Origin: Chryseobacterium sp.
Lineage (GTDB): Bacteria > Bacteroidota > Bacteroidia > Flavobacteriales > Weeksellaceae
Direction: 5' to 3'
Assembly: GCA_003248755.1 (NCBI GenBank)
Contig: QFQW01000002.1
Coordinates: forward strand, 1 to 64,000
DNA: 64,000 nucleotides
A program made the translations under genes and the position numbers. Below the pieces are notes generated by a model, which worked only from the letters and a program-made list of their open reading frames with translations, was not told the DNA's origin and searched no databases. Each line of letters opens with the position of its first letter. Within the stretch, counting starts at the first letter, position 1. This document shows positions 24,769 to 33,294 of this stretch, in pieces.

Positions 24769-24890
24769 AATCGCAAAGGCGCTATTTTTACAAGCAAAAC
24801 ATTTTTAAGTCGCAAAAATTAATCGACTACTGTCAATTAGCGCCTTAAAATTTGATTAGAGAAATTGATTTTTTGCCTTTGCGTTGAAAC
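24769..24890 (+). repeat. Dispersed intergenic repeat, family A
   Basis: Begins AATCGCAAAGGCGC and ends TTTTGCCTTTGCGTTGAAAC; an internal AAGTCGCAAAAATTAATCGAC segment matches the copy at 2728-2830 in order. It lies 34 bases before the tdk start. Confidence 0.7.
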
Positions 24891-24924
24891 AAAAATTTTA
24901 AAACAATTTTTTGCTAAATTAATA

Positions 24925-25515
24925 ATGTTTTTAGAAAATACAATCAATCATTCCAAACAAAGCGGTTGGATGGAAGTTATCTGCGGTTCTATGTTCTCCG
25001 GAAAAACGGAAGAACTTATCAGAAGACTCCGTCGTGCGGAGATGGCTGGCCAGAATGTGGAGATTTTCAAACCGAAAATCGATACCCGATATTCTGAGGA
25101 AGATGTCGTTTCCCACAACCAGACCAAAATCCGAAGTACGGCTGTGGAAAGTCCTTCCGAGATTCTTTTGTTGGGTTCTAATTGTGATGTGGTTGCGATA
25201 GATGAAGCCCAGTTTTTTGATGAAAGCATTGTGGATGTTGCTAATCAATTAGCAAATAATGGAATCCGGGTTGTGATTGCCGGGTTGGATATGGATTTTC
25301 TTGGTCGTCCTTTTGGACCAATGCCGAATCTGATGGCAACAGCAGAATATGTGACCAAAGTTCATGCGATTTGTAGAAGAACAGGAAATCTTGCCAACTA
25401 TTCTATGCGAACTTCTGCAGGAAAGGAATTGGTGGAACTTGGAGAAACCGAAGCTTACGACGCTGTGAGCAGAAGAATTTTTGTGGATGAAGTTTTGAAA
25501 ATCAAAGAAGATTAA
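24925..25515 (+). CDS. tdk: Thymidine kinase, type II, without one zinc-site cysteine pair
   Basis: 196 residues from the ATG at 24925; 20 codons upstream in the longer frame are repeat sequence and were excluded. The P-loop is GSMFSGKTEEL (21-31), and VAIDEAQFFDE is the Walker B and catalytic Glu region. The lid/lasso region near the C terminus is CRRTGNLANYSMR. In most type II kinases this position holds a CxxC pair and a second pair nearer the N-terminal side of the zinc-binding lasso; here only one Cys is seen in HAICRRTGN, so the structural zinc site appears incomplete. It phosphorylates thymidine to dTMP with ATP (salvage). Confidence 0.92.
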   Translation: MFLENTINHSKQSGWMEVICGSMFSGKTEELIRRLRRAEMAGQNVEIFKPKIDTRYSEEDVVSHNQTKIRSTAVESPSEILLLGSNCDVVAIDEAQFFDESIVDVANQLANNGIRVVIAGLDMDFLGRPFGPMPNLMATAEYVTKVHAICRRTGNLANYSMRTSAGKELVELGETEAYDAVSRRIFVDEVLKIKED

Positions 25516-25530
25516 TGTCATTATTTTAAT

Positions 25531-25538
25531 TAAATTTG
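25531..25538 (+). promoter_or_regulatory. -7 box for toxin-antitoxin operon
   Basis: TAAATTTG, 31 bases before the antitoxin ATG at 25570. Confidence 0.45.
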
Positions 25539-25569
25539 TTTAAGTTTTAATAGTAAAAACTATTACAAA

Positions 25570-25890
25570 ATGATATTAGAAATTAAAAATTATATAAAGA
25601 TAAGCAATTCAATAGATGAGATTCTGAGGAACTCGCCTTTCAAACTGAAATACATCATTGAGAAAAGCGGGATTTCTGAACCTACATTTTTTCGTAAGAT
25701 GAAGGAAAAGAAATTCAATCCGGAAGAGTTGCTTAAGATTGCCGAAATCATAGACCCAGAAACTTCTCTTTTACAAACTTTGGAAGAAGCTGAAAAAGAT
25801 TTTGATAATGAAATCTATTTTTCTCACGATGACGTAATGAAAATTTCTGAAGACCGTTTTTTGAAAAAGTATGGAAATAAGATGGTCTAA
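25570..25890 (+). CDS. Antitoxin of ParE/RelE-type pair, HTH-like
   Basis: 106 residues. The first 60 residues look like a small helix-turn-helix: FKLKYIIEKSGISEPTFFRKMKEKKFNPEELLKIAEII has the spacing of an XRE-like HTH, with the recognition helix at SEPTFFRKMKE. The remainder is acidic (TLEEAEKDFDNEIYF) and ends KKYGNKMV, suitable for wrapping a basic toxin. Its end overlaps the toxin start by 20 bases. The DNA-binding N terminus suggests it also represses its own operon through an operator near the TAAATTTG box. Confidence 0.75.
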   Translation: MILEIKNYIKISNSIDEILRNSPFKLKYIIEKSGISEPTFFRKMKEKKFNPEELLKIAEIIDPETSLLQTLEEAEKDFDNEIYFSHDDVMKISEDRFLKKYGNKMV

Positions 25891-26173
25891 GTTTGCGCCC
25901 GCAGATTTGGAGCAAATAGAAGATTATATCGGAAATAGACTTACTTACCGAGAATATCAAAAATTTATGAAGATTCTCAATCATAAAATAAATTTGATTA
26001 TGGATAAAAAAGTTACTTTCCAAAAGCTCGAAAAATTTCCCAACTATAACAAACTTCTTATTACGGAACAGACAACTTTAATTTACAAATTAGAATCTGA
26101 TTACCTGAAAGTCTTAAGACTTTATAATAATTATCAGGACGAAGACAAAAAATTCGTAATAGACGATTTATAA
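25871..26173 (+). CDS. RelE/ParE superfamily toxin
   Basis: 100 residues with the small ParE-like fold: RWSKFAPADLEQIEDYIGNR at the N terminus (shown by FAPADLEQIEDYI), then a central helix pair and a C-terminal beta-sheet with TTLIYKLESDYLKVLRLYNNYQD. The YKLESDYLKVLRLY stretch corresponds to the terminal strands that carry the functional residues in this family, including Arg in LRLYNN. Overlap with the antitoxin is 20 bases, the usual arrangement of type II systems. Whether it targets DNA gyrase (ParE) or ribosome-bound mRNA (RelE) cannot be decided from this sequence. murF-alr begins six bases later and is probably read through. Confidence 0.82.
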   Translation: MEIRWSKFAPADLEQIEDYIGNRLTYREYQKFMKILNHKINLIMDKKVTFQKLEKFPNYNKLLITEQTTLIYKLESDYLKVLRLYNNYQDEDKKFVIDDL

Positions 26174-26178
26174 ATCAA

Positions 26179-28623
26179 ATGAATTATACAGCAAAAGAAA
26201 TTGCAGAAATTACCAATTCTGAAGTGATTGGAAATCAAGATATCAAAATCAAAAATATTGCTTTTGACAGCCGAACGATTTATTCTACAAAAAATACTGC
26301 GTTTCTTGCGATAAGCACCCAAAAAAACTCCGGACAGAAATATATCGAGACTGTCATCGAAAAAGGAATTGATACGATTATTACTGAAAATAAAATCGAT
26401 AATTCTTCTATCAATCAAATCATTACAAAAAATTCGGTTCAGTTTTTACAAACACTTGCCAAATATCATTTTGAACATTCCAGCATCAATTCGATTGGAA
26501 TCACCGGAAGTAACGGGAAAACTATTCTGAAAGAGTGGCTTTATCAATGTCTTTCCAATGAATTTGCAACGGTTAAAAGTCCTAAAAGTTTTAACTCTCA
26601 AATTGGTTTGCCCCTGTCACTATTGCAAATCGATAAAAAGCACGAACAAGGAATCTTTGAAGTTGGAATTTCCAAACCTGGTGAAATGCAAAAACAGGAA
26701 AATGTTTTCCATCCGAGGATTGGATTGTTAACGCATATCGGAACGGCTCATTCAGCCAATTTCAGTTCCGAAGAAGAATTAATTAATGAAAAATTAAAGC
26801 TTTTCAAAGAATCAGAAATTATATTTTTTAATGCTGATAACGAATTGACAGACAAATTAATCAATCAATTATATTCAAGTAAGAAATTAATATCATACGG
26901 TCTAAAAAGTAATAATGATATTACGATAATTTCTGATGTTAATGACCGAACTCAGGATATTAAAATTAAATATTTTGAGGAAGAATTTTCGCTTCCAATC
27001 AATCAAAGAGACGAAGCAACTTTGACCAATGTTTTGGCCCTAATTGGAATTCTGAAAGAGTTCAAATTATCAAATCTTCAAATCAAAGAAAAAATTGATG
27101 CACTCAAAGCGATTGAAATGCGTCTTGAAAGTATCGAAGGTATTAGAAATAATCTGATTATCAACGATTCTTATAATCTGGATTTGGATTCCTTAAAGAT
27201 TGCTTTTCAGTTTATCAGCGAATATAATAAACCGAAAAAATCTCTGATTCTTACAGATATTCTGGATTCTAATGAGAATTCGGAAGAATTATATTCTGAA
27301 GTTTCTGACCTGGTTAATGAACAAAAATTTGATAAAGTTTTCTTGATTGGTGAAGAAATAAGTTCATTCTATCAATTATTTAATTCCGAAACCTTTACTT
27401 TTAATCATACCAATCAATTTATTGATAGTAAGGTGATTAATGATTTAGAAAATCAGGTAATTCTTCTAAAAGGCGCAAGAAAATTCGAGATTGAAAAAAT
27501 CAAGGAAATTCTTGAACTCAGAAAACATGATACGGTTTTGGAAATCAATCTGAATGCCATTCTTCACAACATCAATTTTCATAAGTCTCTACTAAAGCCA
27601 GAAACCAAAATGATGGCTATGGTAAAGGCCAATGCTTATGGATTAGGAAGTTATGAAATTTCTGAATTTCTTCAGCATCATCATATTGATTATCTTGGTG
27701 TTGCGTTTGCAGACGAAGGAGTTGAACTGAGAAAAAAAGGAATCACCACCCCAATTATTGTGATGAATCCTGAACAGCACAGCTATGACAGCATTATCGA
27801 ATATAATCTGGAACCGGAAATATATAGTCTCCGGGTTTTAGAATTATTCAATGAACAATTGATAAAATCAGGAAATCAGCAGAAATATCCGATTCATATC
27901 AAGCTGGAAACAGGAATGCATCGGCTTGGTTTTAAGGATTTTGAATTGGATGAATTGATTGAAAAATTAAACTCGATGAATGTAAAAGTTCAGAGTATTT
28001 TCAGCCATTTATCATCTTCGGATATGCCGGAAGAAAAGGAATTCACTTGGAATCAATTAAAAACTTTTGAAAAGAATTCGAGTTATTTGATTGAAAAACT
28101 GGGTTATCAGCCTATCAGACATATCCTTAATTCTTCAGGAATAACTAATTATACTGATTATCAATATGATATGGTAAGAATAGGAATCGGAATGATTGGA
28201 GAAACTTCGAATCCTGAAATTAAAAAACAATTGCAGCATTCTGTTAGTTTTAAAACTGTTATATCTCAAATATCGAATGTAAAAACTGGAGAATCAGTTG
28301 GTTATAGCAGAAGATTCAAAGCTGAACACGATACAAAAATTGCAACAATTCCGGTTGGCTATGCAGACGGAATACCAAGATTGATTGGAAACAAAGTCGG
28401 AAATGTCGGAATTAATAACAAACTTAGTCCGATTGTCGGAAGTATTTGTATGGATATGATGATGATTGATGTTGATAATGTGAGTGTAAAAGAAGGTGAT
28501 TCTGTAACGATTTTCAATTCGAATCCAACTTTGGAAGAATTTTCAAAATATTGTGGAACAATTACTTATGAAGTATTAACTTCAATTTCTCCTAGAGTCA
28601 AAAGAATCTATATAAAAAATTAG
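26179..28623 (+). CDS. murF-alr: Bifunctional MurF ligase / alanine racemase
   Basis: 814 residues. The N-terminal part (1 to about 440) is UDP-N-acetylmuramoyl-tripeptide:D-alanyl-D-alanine ligase, with ATP-binding TGSNGKT (109-115) and SFNSQIGLPLSLL. The C-terminal part (about 446-814) is a PLP-dependent alanine racemase with Lys483 in MVKANAYGLGSYEI and the opposite-side VGYSRRF and PVGYADGIPR. The fusion joins supply of D-alanine with attachment of D-Ala-D-Ala to the peptidoglycan stem, and it is a known arrangement in Bacteroidota. The linker LELRKHDTVLEINLNAIL shows no internal start, so one polypeptide is likely. The toxin gene is 5 bases upstream and the patatin gene begins 3 bases downstream. 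Confidence 0.95.
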   Translation: MNYTAKEIAEITNSEVIGNQDIKIKNIAFDSRTIYSTKNTAFLAISTQKNSGQKYIETVIEKGIDTIITENKIDNSSINQIITKNSVQFLQTLAKYHFEHSSINSIGITGSNGKTILKEWLYQCLSNEFATVKSPKSFNSQIGLPLSLLQIDKKHEQGIFEVGISKPGEMQKQENVFHPRIGLLTHIGTAHSANFSSEEELINEKLKLFKESEIIFFNADNELTDKLINQLYSSKKLISYGLKSNNDITIISDVNDRTQDIKIKYFEEEFSLPINQRDEATLTNVLALIGILKEFKLSNLQIKEKIDALKAIEMRLESIEGIRNNLIINDSYNLDLDSLKIAFQFISEYNKPKKSLILTDILDSNENSEELYSEVSDLVNEQKFDKVFLIGEEISSFYQLFNSETFTFNHTNQFIDSKVINDLENQVILLKGARKFEIEKIKEILELRKHDTVLEINLNAILHNINFHKSLLKPETKMMAMVKANAYGLGSYEISEFLQHHHIDYLGVAFADEGVELRKKGITTPIIVMNPEQHSYDSIIEYNLEPEIYSLRVLELFNEQLIKSGNQQKYPIHIKLETGMHRLGFKDFELDELIEKLNSMNVKVQSIFSHLSSSDMPEEKEFTWNQLKTFEKNSSYLIEKLGYQPIRHILNSSGITNYTDYQYDMVRIGIGMIGETSNPEIKKQLQHSVSFKTVISQISNVKTGESVGYSRRFKAEHDTKIATIPVGYADGIPRLIGNKVGNVGINNKLSPIVGSICMDMMMIDVDNVSVKEGDSVTIFNSNPTLEEFSKYCGTITYEVLTSISPRVKRIYIKN

Positions 28624-28626
28624 CAA

Positions 28627-30786
28627 ATGATTAAGAAACTCTTTTATCTGGTTACTTTTTTTGCTTATCTGATGGGTTATTCTCAGGTAAAAGAAAATCT
28701 TGTCATTCCAAAAAATGCTAAGATTGGATTGTCTCTTTCCGGAGGAGGCGCAAAAGGTTTTACACATGTTGGAGTTTTGAAAGTTTTGGATTCTCTTGGT
28801 GTTAAAATCGATTATATTTCCGGAACAAGTATGGGCGCTATTGTCGGCGGTTTATACGCTTCCGGCTACACAGGAAAAGATATAGAAAGAATCGTTATGG
28901 ATACGGATTTCTATTCCTTGATAACAGAACCGAAAACCAGGCAAGAAACCAGTTTTTTCAATAAAAGCGTTGATAAATATCTTTTCACAGTACCTCTTAA
29001 AAACGGAAAAATTTCGTTTCCTTCTTCTATTAGTACCGGTCAGAGGAATGTTTATATGTTGAAAGAATTGCTTAGAAATGTTTCTAATATTGATGATTTT
29101 TCCAAACTTCCTATTCCATTTATGTGTATAGGGACCAATCTCGAAAGTGGCGAAATGAAGATTTTCGAAAAAGGCGATTTGGTTTCGTCTATTATGGCGA
29201 GTTCCGCTTTTCCTTCGCTTTTGGACCCGGTGAAAATTGGAGATAGTCTTTATGTTGACGGTGCAATGACGGTTAATTACCCTTCAAAACCTTTGAAGGA
29301 TAAAGGCATCGATATTGTTATTGGCGTTGACCTTAACCAACCATTGGCCAAACGTGATAATCTCAACAATATTATTTCTATTCTGAATCAAATCATCGAT
29401 TTCGGGATTCATAAAGAAACGAAAAATCAATATAAGTACACTGATATCAACATCAAACCGGACCTTACCGGAATGACCGCTACAAGTTATGATGATAAAC
29501 GGAAAATCCTTGACAGCGGTTATGTGGAAGCTCAAAAATATGTTGATATTCTTAACGAATTACCTAAACGTAATTTCCAAAGAGTAAGGTCGTCTATCAA
29601 TCCAATCTATTCGAGTGTTTACAAAATAGACAGTCTTGTCGTTGAAAACGGGAGAATATATAAGTCCAACTATATTCGTGGAAAAATGGGACTCAAATTG
29701 CCTTCTATGCAGACTTATGGAAGCATCAACAAGATGATTGATAAGCTGTATGCAACCAACAATTATAAATTCATTAATTACGATATCGTCCAGGAAAATA
29801 ATGGAAGTTATCTCAAATTATATGTTACAGAAGACGATTCTCGCCATTTCTTGAAATTCGGACTTCATTATGATGAAGTCTTCAAGACAGGATTATTACT
29901 TAATTATTCTGCGAAAAGACTTCTTTTTAGAAATTCAAACTTGTCATTTGATGTTGTAATTGGAGATAATCCTCGATATTATTTCAATTATTTTATAGAT
30001 AATGGTTACATCCCTGGATTTGGAATTTATTCTACAGGTATGACTTTTGACCTCAAGAACTTTGATAATAACACTACAGAAAGTTGGGATTGGTTCAGAA
30101 ACGAGGTCTTTTTACAATCTGTTTGGAAAGACAAATTTGCAATAGGTGGAGGTTTAAGCCACGACTATTTTGAAAGCAATATAAATGGTACAAACAAAAA
30201 CATAGAAAAATATCTAAGCCCCTATCTATTTCTGAAAAGCGATACCCAAAACGACAAAGATTTCCCTACAAAAGGATTTTACCTTAATGCTGAAGGAAAA
30301 ATCATCGACCTTTTCAACTCAGAATTAGAGAAAAAACCTATTTCTATTAAAGCCGATATAAAGATGAATTTCTATATTTCAAAGATGTTCACATATCGTT
30401 TAAACCTTTATGGGGGAATCACGATAGGAGAAGAAACTCTGCCTTCGTTTTATAAATATAGAGTCGGGGGAATTTTTGAGCAGTCTATCGTCAATTTCAA
30501 AAGATTGAATGGTTATCAATTTGCTTCTTTGGCGGATAATAACATTTTTATAGCATCCAATGATTTTCAATTAAGATTCAGTAAAAACTATTTTTTAGTT
30601 GGTAATTTCAGTATCGCAAATATGTTCAGCTCTATAAAATTTGAAGAAGCTGTCAAACTTAATTATAGTTCCGTTGGACTTACCGCAGGTTACAAATCTC
30701 CATTTGGACAAATCAAGCTCAACGTCAGCAAATCACTTAACAAACACAAAGGCGTCTTCAGTGTCATCTTAGGACATTGGTTTTAA
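28627..30786 (+). CDS. Patatin-like phospholipase with C-terminal outer-membrane barrel
   Basis: 719 residues with a signal peptide (IKKLFYLVTFFAYLMGYSQ). The patatin domain (about 30-330) has the oxyanion loop SGGGAKG (37-43), nucleophile Ser68 in GTSMG (66-70) and the dyad Asp in YVDGAMTVNYP. A middle stretch (about 335-420) resembles a POTRA domain (SSVYKIDSLVVENG and YGSINKMIDKLYATNNY). Residues ~430-719 are beta-strand-rich with alternating aromatics and the C-terminal signature KGVFSVILGHWF, as in BamA/FhaC-type barrels. This is the RssA-barrel, PlpD-like plan (type Vd-related), which would display the lipase at the cell surface or release it. It sits between murF-alr and ybeY with gaps of 3 and 4 bases, so it is an operon member. 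Confidence 0.9.
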   Translation: MIKKLFYLVTFFAYLMGYSQVKENLVIPKNAKIGLSLSGGGAKGFTHVGVLKVLDSLGVKIDYISGTSMGAIVGGLYASGYTGKDIERIVMDTDFYSLITEPKTRQETSFFNKSVDKYLFTVPLKNGKISFPSSISTGQRNVYMLKELLRNVSNIDDFSKLPIPFMCIGTNLESGEMKIFEKGDLVSSIMASSAFPSLLDPVKIGDSLYVDGAMTVNYPSKPLKDKGIDIVIGVDLNQPLAKRDNLNNIISILNQIIDFGIHKETKNQYKYTDINIKPDLTGMTATSYDDKRKILDSGYVEAQKYVDILNELPKRNFQRVRSSINPIYSSVYKIDSLVVENGRIYKSNYIRGKMGLKLPSMQTYGSINKMIDKLYATNNYKFINYDIVQENNGSYLKLYVTEDDSRHFLKFGLHYDEVFKTGLLLNYSAKRLLFRNSNLSFDVVIGDNPRYYFNYFIDNGYIPGFGIYSTGMTFDLKNFDNNTTESWDWFRNEVFLQSVWKDKFAIGGGLSHDYFESNINGTNKNIEKYLSPYLFLKSDTQNDKDFPTKGFYLNAEGKIIDLFNSELEKKPISIKADIKMNFYISKMFTYRLNLYGGITIGEETLPSFYKYRVGGIFEQSIVNFKRLNGYQFASLADNNIFIASNDFQLRFSKNYFLVGNFSIANMFSSIKFEEAVKLNYSSVGLTAGYKSPFGQIKLNVSKSLNKHKGVFSVILGHWF

Positions 30787-30790
30787 AAAT

Positions 30791-31207
30791 ATGATAAACT
30801 ATTTTTTTGAAGAAATTGATAAAGTAGAAATCCATTCAAAAACATCAGAATGGCTGGAAAACTTGATTCAGGCAGAGAACAAGAAGCTCGGCGAAATCAA
30901 TTATATCTTTTGCGACGATGAGTATCTTCTCAAAGTTAATCAGGATTATCTCGACCACGATTATTACACAGATATCATCACATTTGACTATGTAAAAGGA
31001 AAAACCATTTCGGGAGATATTTTCGTATCTTTGCCGCGCATTTTGGACAACGCTTCTACTCTATCTCAGGATTTTAAGAAAGAATTCAATAGAGTTTTGG
31101 CTCACGGGATTCTTCATCTTTGCGGATACAAGGATAAAACCGAGGAAGAACAAACCCAAATGCGAGCAAAAGAAGATTTTTATATCAATCAATTTAAAAA
31201 TTTTTAG
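30791..31207 (+). CDS. ybeY: rRNA maturation RNase YbeY
   Basis: 138 residues. YbeY is a metal-dependent endoribonuclease that helps process 16S rRNA and monitors ribosomes. The active site signature is HGILHLCGYKDKT (105-117): His105 and His109 are present, but the third position of the usual HGxLHLxGYDH motif is Asp115. Otherwise FITFDYV-like TFDYVKGKTISGDIFVS and the conserved RVLAHG lead-in are normal. The substitution may be common in Bacteroidota; an Asp can act as a metal ligand. The gene begins four bases after the patatin gene and is followed by a long palindromic repeat and then a parS-like site. Confidence 0.9.
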   Translation: MINYFFEEIDKVEIHSKTSEWLENLIQAENKKLGEINYIFCDDEYLLKVNQDYLDHDYYTDIITFDYVKGKTISGDIFVSLPRILDNASTLSQDFKKEFNRVLAHGILHLCGYKDKTEEEQTQMRAKEDFYINQFKNF

Positions 31208-31296
31208 GAGCTATTTCCCGCTTTCCGCTCATACTCCTCACGCCAATGCTTTTCCCAAAGCTAGTTGCGGGGTAACCGCTGCAATCGGGGCTAGGT
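31207..31296 (+). repeat. Dispersed intergenic repeat, family D
   Basis: Starts GGAGCTATTTCCCGCTTTCC and ends CTGCAATCGGGGCTAGG, a G+C-rich element beginning at the ybeY stop. The ends (GAGCTATTTCCCG and CGGGGCTA) can pair imperfectly. Sequences of this kind recur in flavobacterial genomes; only one copy is in this window. Confidence 0.6.
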
Positions 31297-31312
31297 CCAA
31301 TATTATGGCTAA

Positions 31313-31328
31313 TGTTCCACGTGAAACA
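31313..31328. promoter_or_regulatory. parS-like ParB binding site, perfect
   Basis: TGTTCCACGTGAAACA is identical to the well-known parS consensus found in many phyla. It lies 20 bases upstream of mnmG. A second identical copy lies just after mnmG. Confidence 0.8.
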
Positions 31329-31348
31329 TTACCTTTAAAATATAGAAT

Positions 31349-33211
31349 ATGATAAGCGAAATATATGACGTAATTGTAGTTGGAGCTGGTCACGCAGGTT
31401 GCGAGGCTGCTGCTGCTGCTGCTAATCTTGGTTCAAAAACGCTCCTGGTCACAATGAATATGCAAACCATTGGACAAATGAGCTGTAATCCTGCAATGGG
31501 TGGAATTGCAAAGGGACAAATTGTAAGAGAAATCGACGCAATGGGTGGTTATTCCGGTATTGTTGCTGATAAATCTGCCATCCAGTTCAAAATGCTGAAT
31601 CTTTCCAAAGGCCCTGCAATGTGGTCTCCTAGAACGCAAAATGATAGAATGATGTTTGCGGAAGAATGGCGATTAGCTTTGGAAAATACACCAAATCTTG
31701 ACTTTTTTCAGGATATGGTTAAGCAATTGATTATTGAAAATAATAAAGTCACTGGCGTTATAACTTCTCTCGGAATCGAAATCAAAGCTAAATCTGTTGT
31801 CTTAACAAACGGAACTTTCCTTAATGGGTTGATTCACGTTGGAGATAAACAATTAGGTGGTGGAAGAATGGGAGAACCCAGAGCTTTTGGAATTACGGAA
31901 CAATTGGTTTCTTTAGGTTTTGAAGCCGGAAGAATGAAGACCGGAACGCCTCCACGTGTGGACGGAAGAAGCCTGGATTATTCCAAAATGGAAGAACAAA
32001 AAGGCGACGAAAATCCTCAGAAATTCAGTTATTTAGATACACCTAAATTAACTAAACAACTAAGCTGTCATATTGTTTATACCAATGAGACAGTTCACGA
32101 TATATTACGTGAAGGATTTGACAGAAGCCCGATGTTTAACGGAACTATTCAAAGTTTAGGTCCAAGATATTGTCCAAGTATTGAGGATAAAATCAATCGT
32201 TTTGCAGAAAGAAACAGACATCAATTATTTGTAGAGCCAGAAGGCTGGAAAACTGTAGAAATCTATGTGAATGGATTTAGCTCTTCTCTCCCGGAAGATG
32301 TTCAAATCAAAGCAATGAAACACATTCCGGGCTTTGAAAATGTAAAGGTTTTTCGTCCTGGTTATGCCATAGAATATGACTATTTTCCTCCTACCCAATT
32401 GAATCACACATTGGAAACAAAATTGGTTGAAAACCTTTATTTTGCCGGTCAAATCAACGGAACAACAGGTTATGAAGAAGCTGCCGGACAAGGCTTAATT
32501 GCCGGAATCAATGCCAATAATAAAGTTCACGATAAAGGAGAATTTATTTTAAATAGAGATGAAGCTTATATCGGAGTTTTAATTGATGATTTGATTACGA
32601 AAGGAACTGAGGAACCCTATAGAATGTTCACTTCCAGAGCCGAATACAGATTACTACTTAGACAAGATAATGCGGATATCAGATTAACTGAAAAAGCATA
32701 TAATCTTGGTTTAGCAAAAGAAGAAAGACTAAGAAAAGTTGAAGAAAAAATTGCTAAAAGTGATGAATTAGAGATTTTCCTTAGAGAAACTTCTCTCAAA
32801 CCAAGTATCATTAATCCTATCCTTGAAACAATAGAATCCTCCCCTGTAGACCAAGCTTACCGAGCTGCACAAATCCTGACTCGTCCAAATATGACTTTGG
32901 AAAGATTAGAAGCAATTGAAACGATTAAAGATGTGGCCTCTAGTTATGAAAATGAAGTAAGAGAACAAGCTGAAATCAATATCAAATATAAAGGTTACAT
33001 CGAGAAAGAAAAGGAAAATGTTGCTAAGCTGAATAGATTGGAAACTATCAGAATTCCGGAAGATTTTGATTATTCCAAAATCACTTCTCTTTCTGCAGAA
33101 GCTAAACAAAAAATGGGTAAAGTAAAACCTAAAACTATTGCACAAGCTGGAAGAATTAGTGGAGTTTCTCCTGCAGATATTAATGTACTTTTGATATATC
33201 TGGGAAGATAA
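31349..33211 (+). CDS. mnmG: tRNA uridine-5-carboxymethylaminomethyl modification enzyme
   Basis: 620 residues, normal length for MnmG (GidA). FAD-binding GAGHAGCEAA (11-20) is at the N terminus, followed by an Ala run encoded by five consecutive GCT codons. MSCNPAMGGIAKG and the FAD-site GTFLNG and GTGYEEAAGQGL-like INGTTGYEEAAGQG are present. The C-terminal helical domain for MnmE/tRNA binding ends ISGVSPADINVLLIYL. With MnmE it places the cmnm5 modification at wobble U34. It is flanked on both sides by parS-like sites within 20 bases, and mnmG is next to oriC in many other bacteria. A hairpin terminator follows. Confidence 0.96.
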   Translation: MISEIYDVIVVGAGHAGCEAAAAAANLGSKTLLVTMNMQTIGQMSCNPAMGGIAKGQIVREIDAMGGYSGIVADKSAIQFKMLNLSKGPAMWSPRTQNDRMMFAEEWRLALENTPNLDFFQDMVKQLIIENNKVTGVITSLGIEIKAKSVVLTNGTFLNGLIHVGDKQLGGGRMGEPRAFGITEQLVSLGFEAGRMKTGTPPRVDGRSLDYSKMEEQKGDENPQKFSYLDTPKLTKQLSCHIVYTNETVHDILREGFDRSPMFNGTIQSLGPRYCPSIEDKINRFAERNRHQLFVEPEGWKTVEIYVNGFSSSLPEDVQIKAMKHIPGFENVKVFRPGYAIEYDYFPPTQLNHTLETKLVENLYFAGQINGTTGYEEAAGQGLIAGINANNKVHDKGEFILNRDEAYIGVLIDDLITKGTEEPYRMFTSRAEYRLLLRQDNADIRLTEKAYNLGLAKEERLRKVEEKIAKSDELEIFLRETSLKPSIINPILETIESSPVDQAYRAAQILTRPNMTLERLEAIETIKDVASSYENEVREQAEINIKYKGYIEKEKENVAKLNRLETIRIPEDFDYSKITSLSAEAKQKMGKVKPKTIAQAGRISGVSPADINVLLIYLGR

Positions 33212-33220
33212 AATTATAAA

Positions 33221-33236
33221 TGTTCCACGTGAAACA
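33221..33236. promoter_or_regulatory. parS-like ParB binding site, perfect
   Basis: TGTTCCACGTGAAACA, identical in sequence and orientation to the copy at 31313-31328, starting 9 bases after the mnmG stop. Confidence 0.8.
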
Positions 33237-33240
33237 TTTC

Positions 33241-33274
33241 AAAGAACAATGTTATTTTTCATTGTTCTTTTTGT
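33241..33274 (+). terminator. mnmG terminator
   Basis: AAAGAACAATG (33241-33251) pairs with CATTGTTCTTT (33260-33270) and continues into a T-rich run. Confidence 0.85.
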
Positions 33275-33294
33275 TTAAAACTTTGAATTAATTT

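Noticed and set aside
31400..31423. GCT microsatellite-like run
   Set aside because: It encodes the alanine run after the MnmG FAD motif. A short in-frame Ala run there is ordinary, so it is not treated as a phase-variable repeat.
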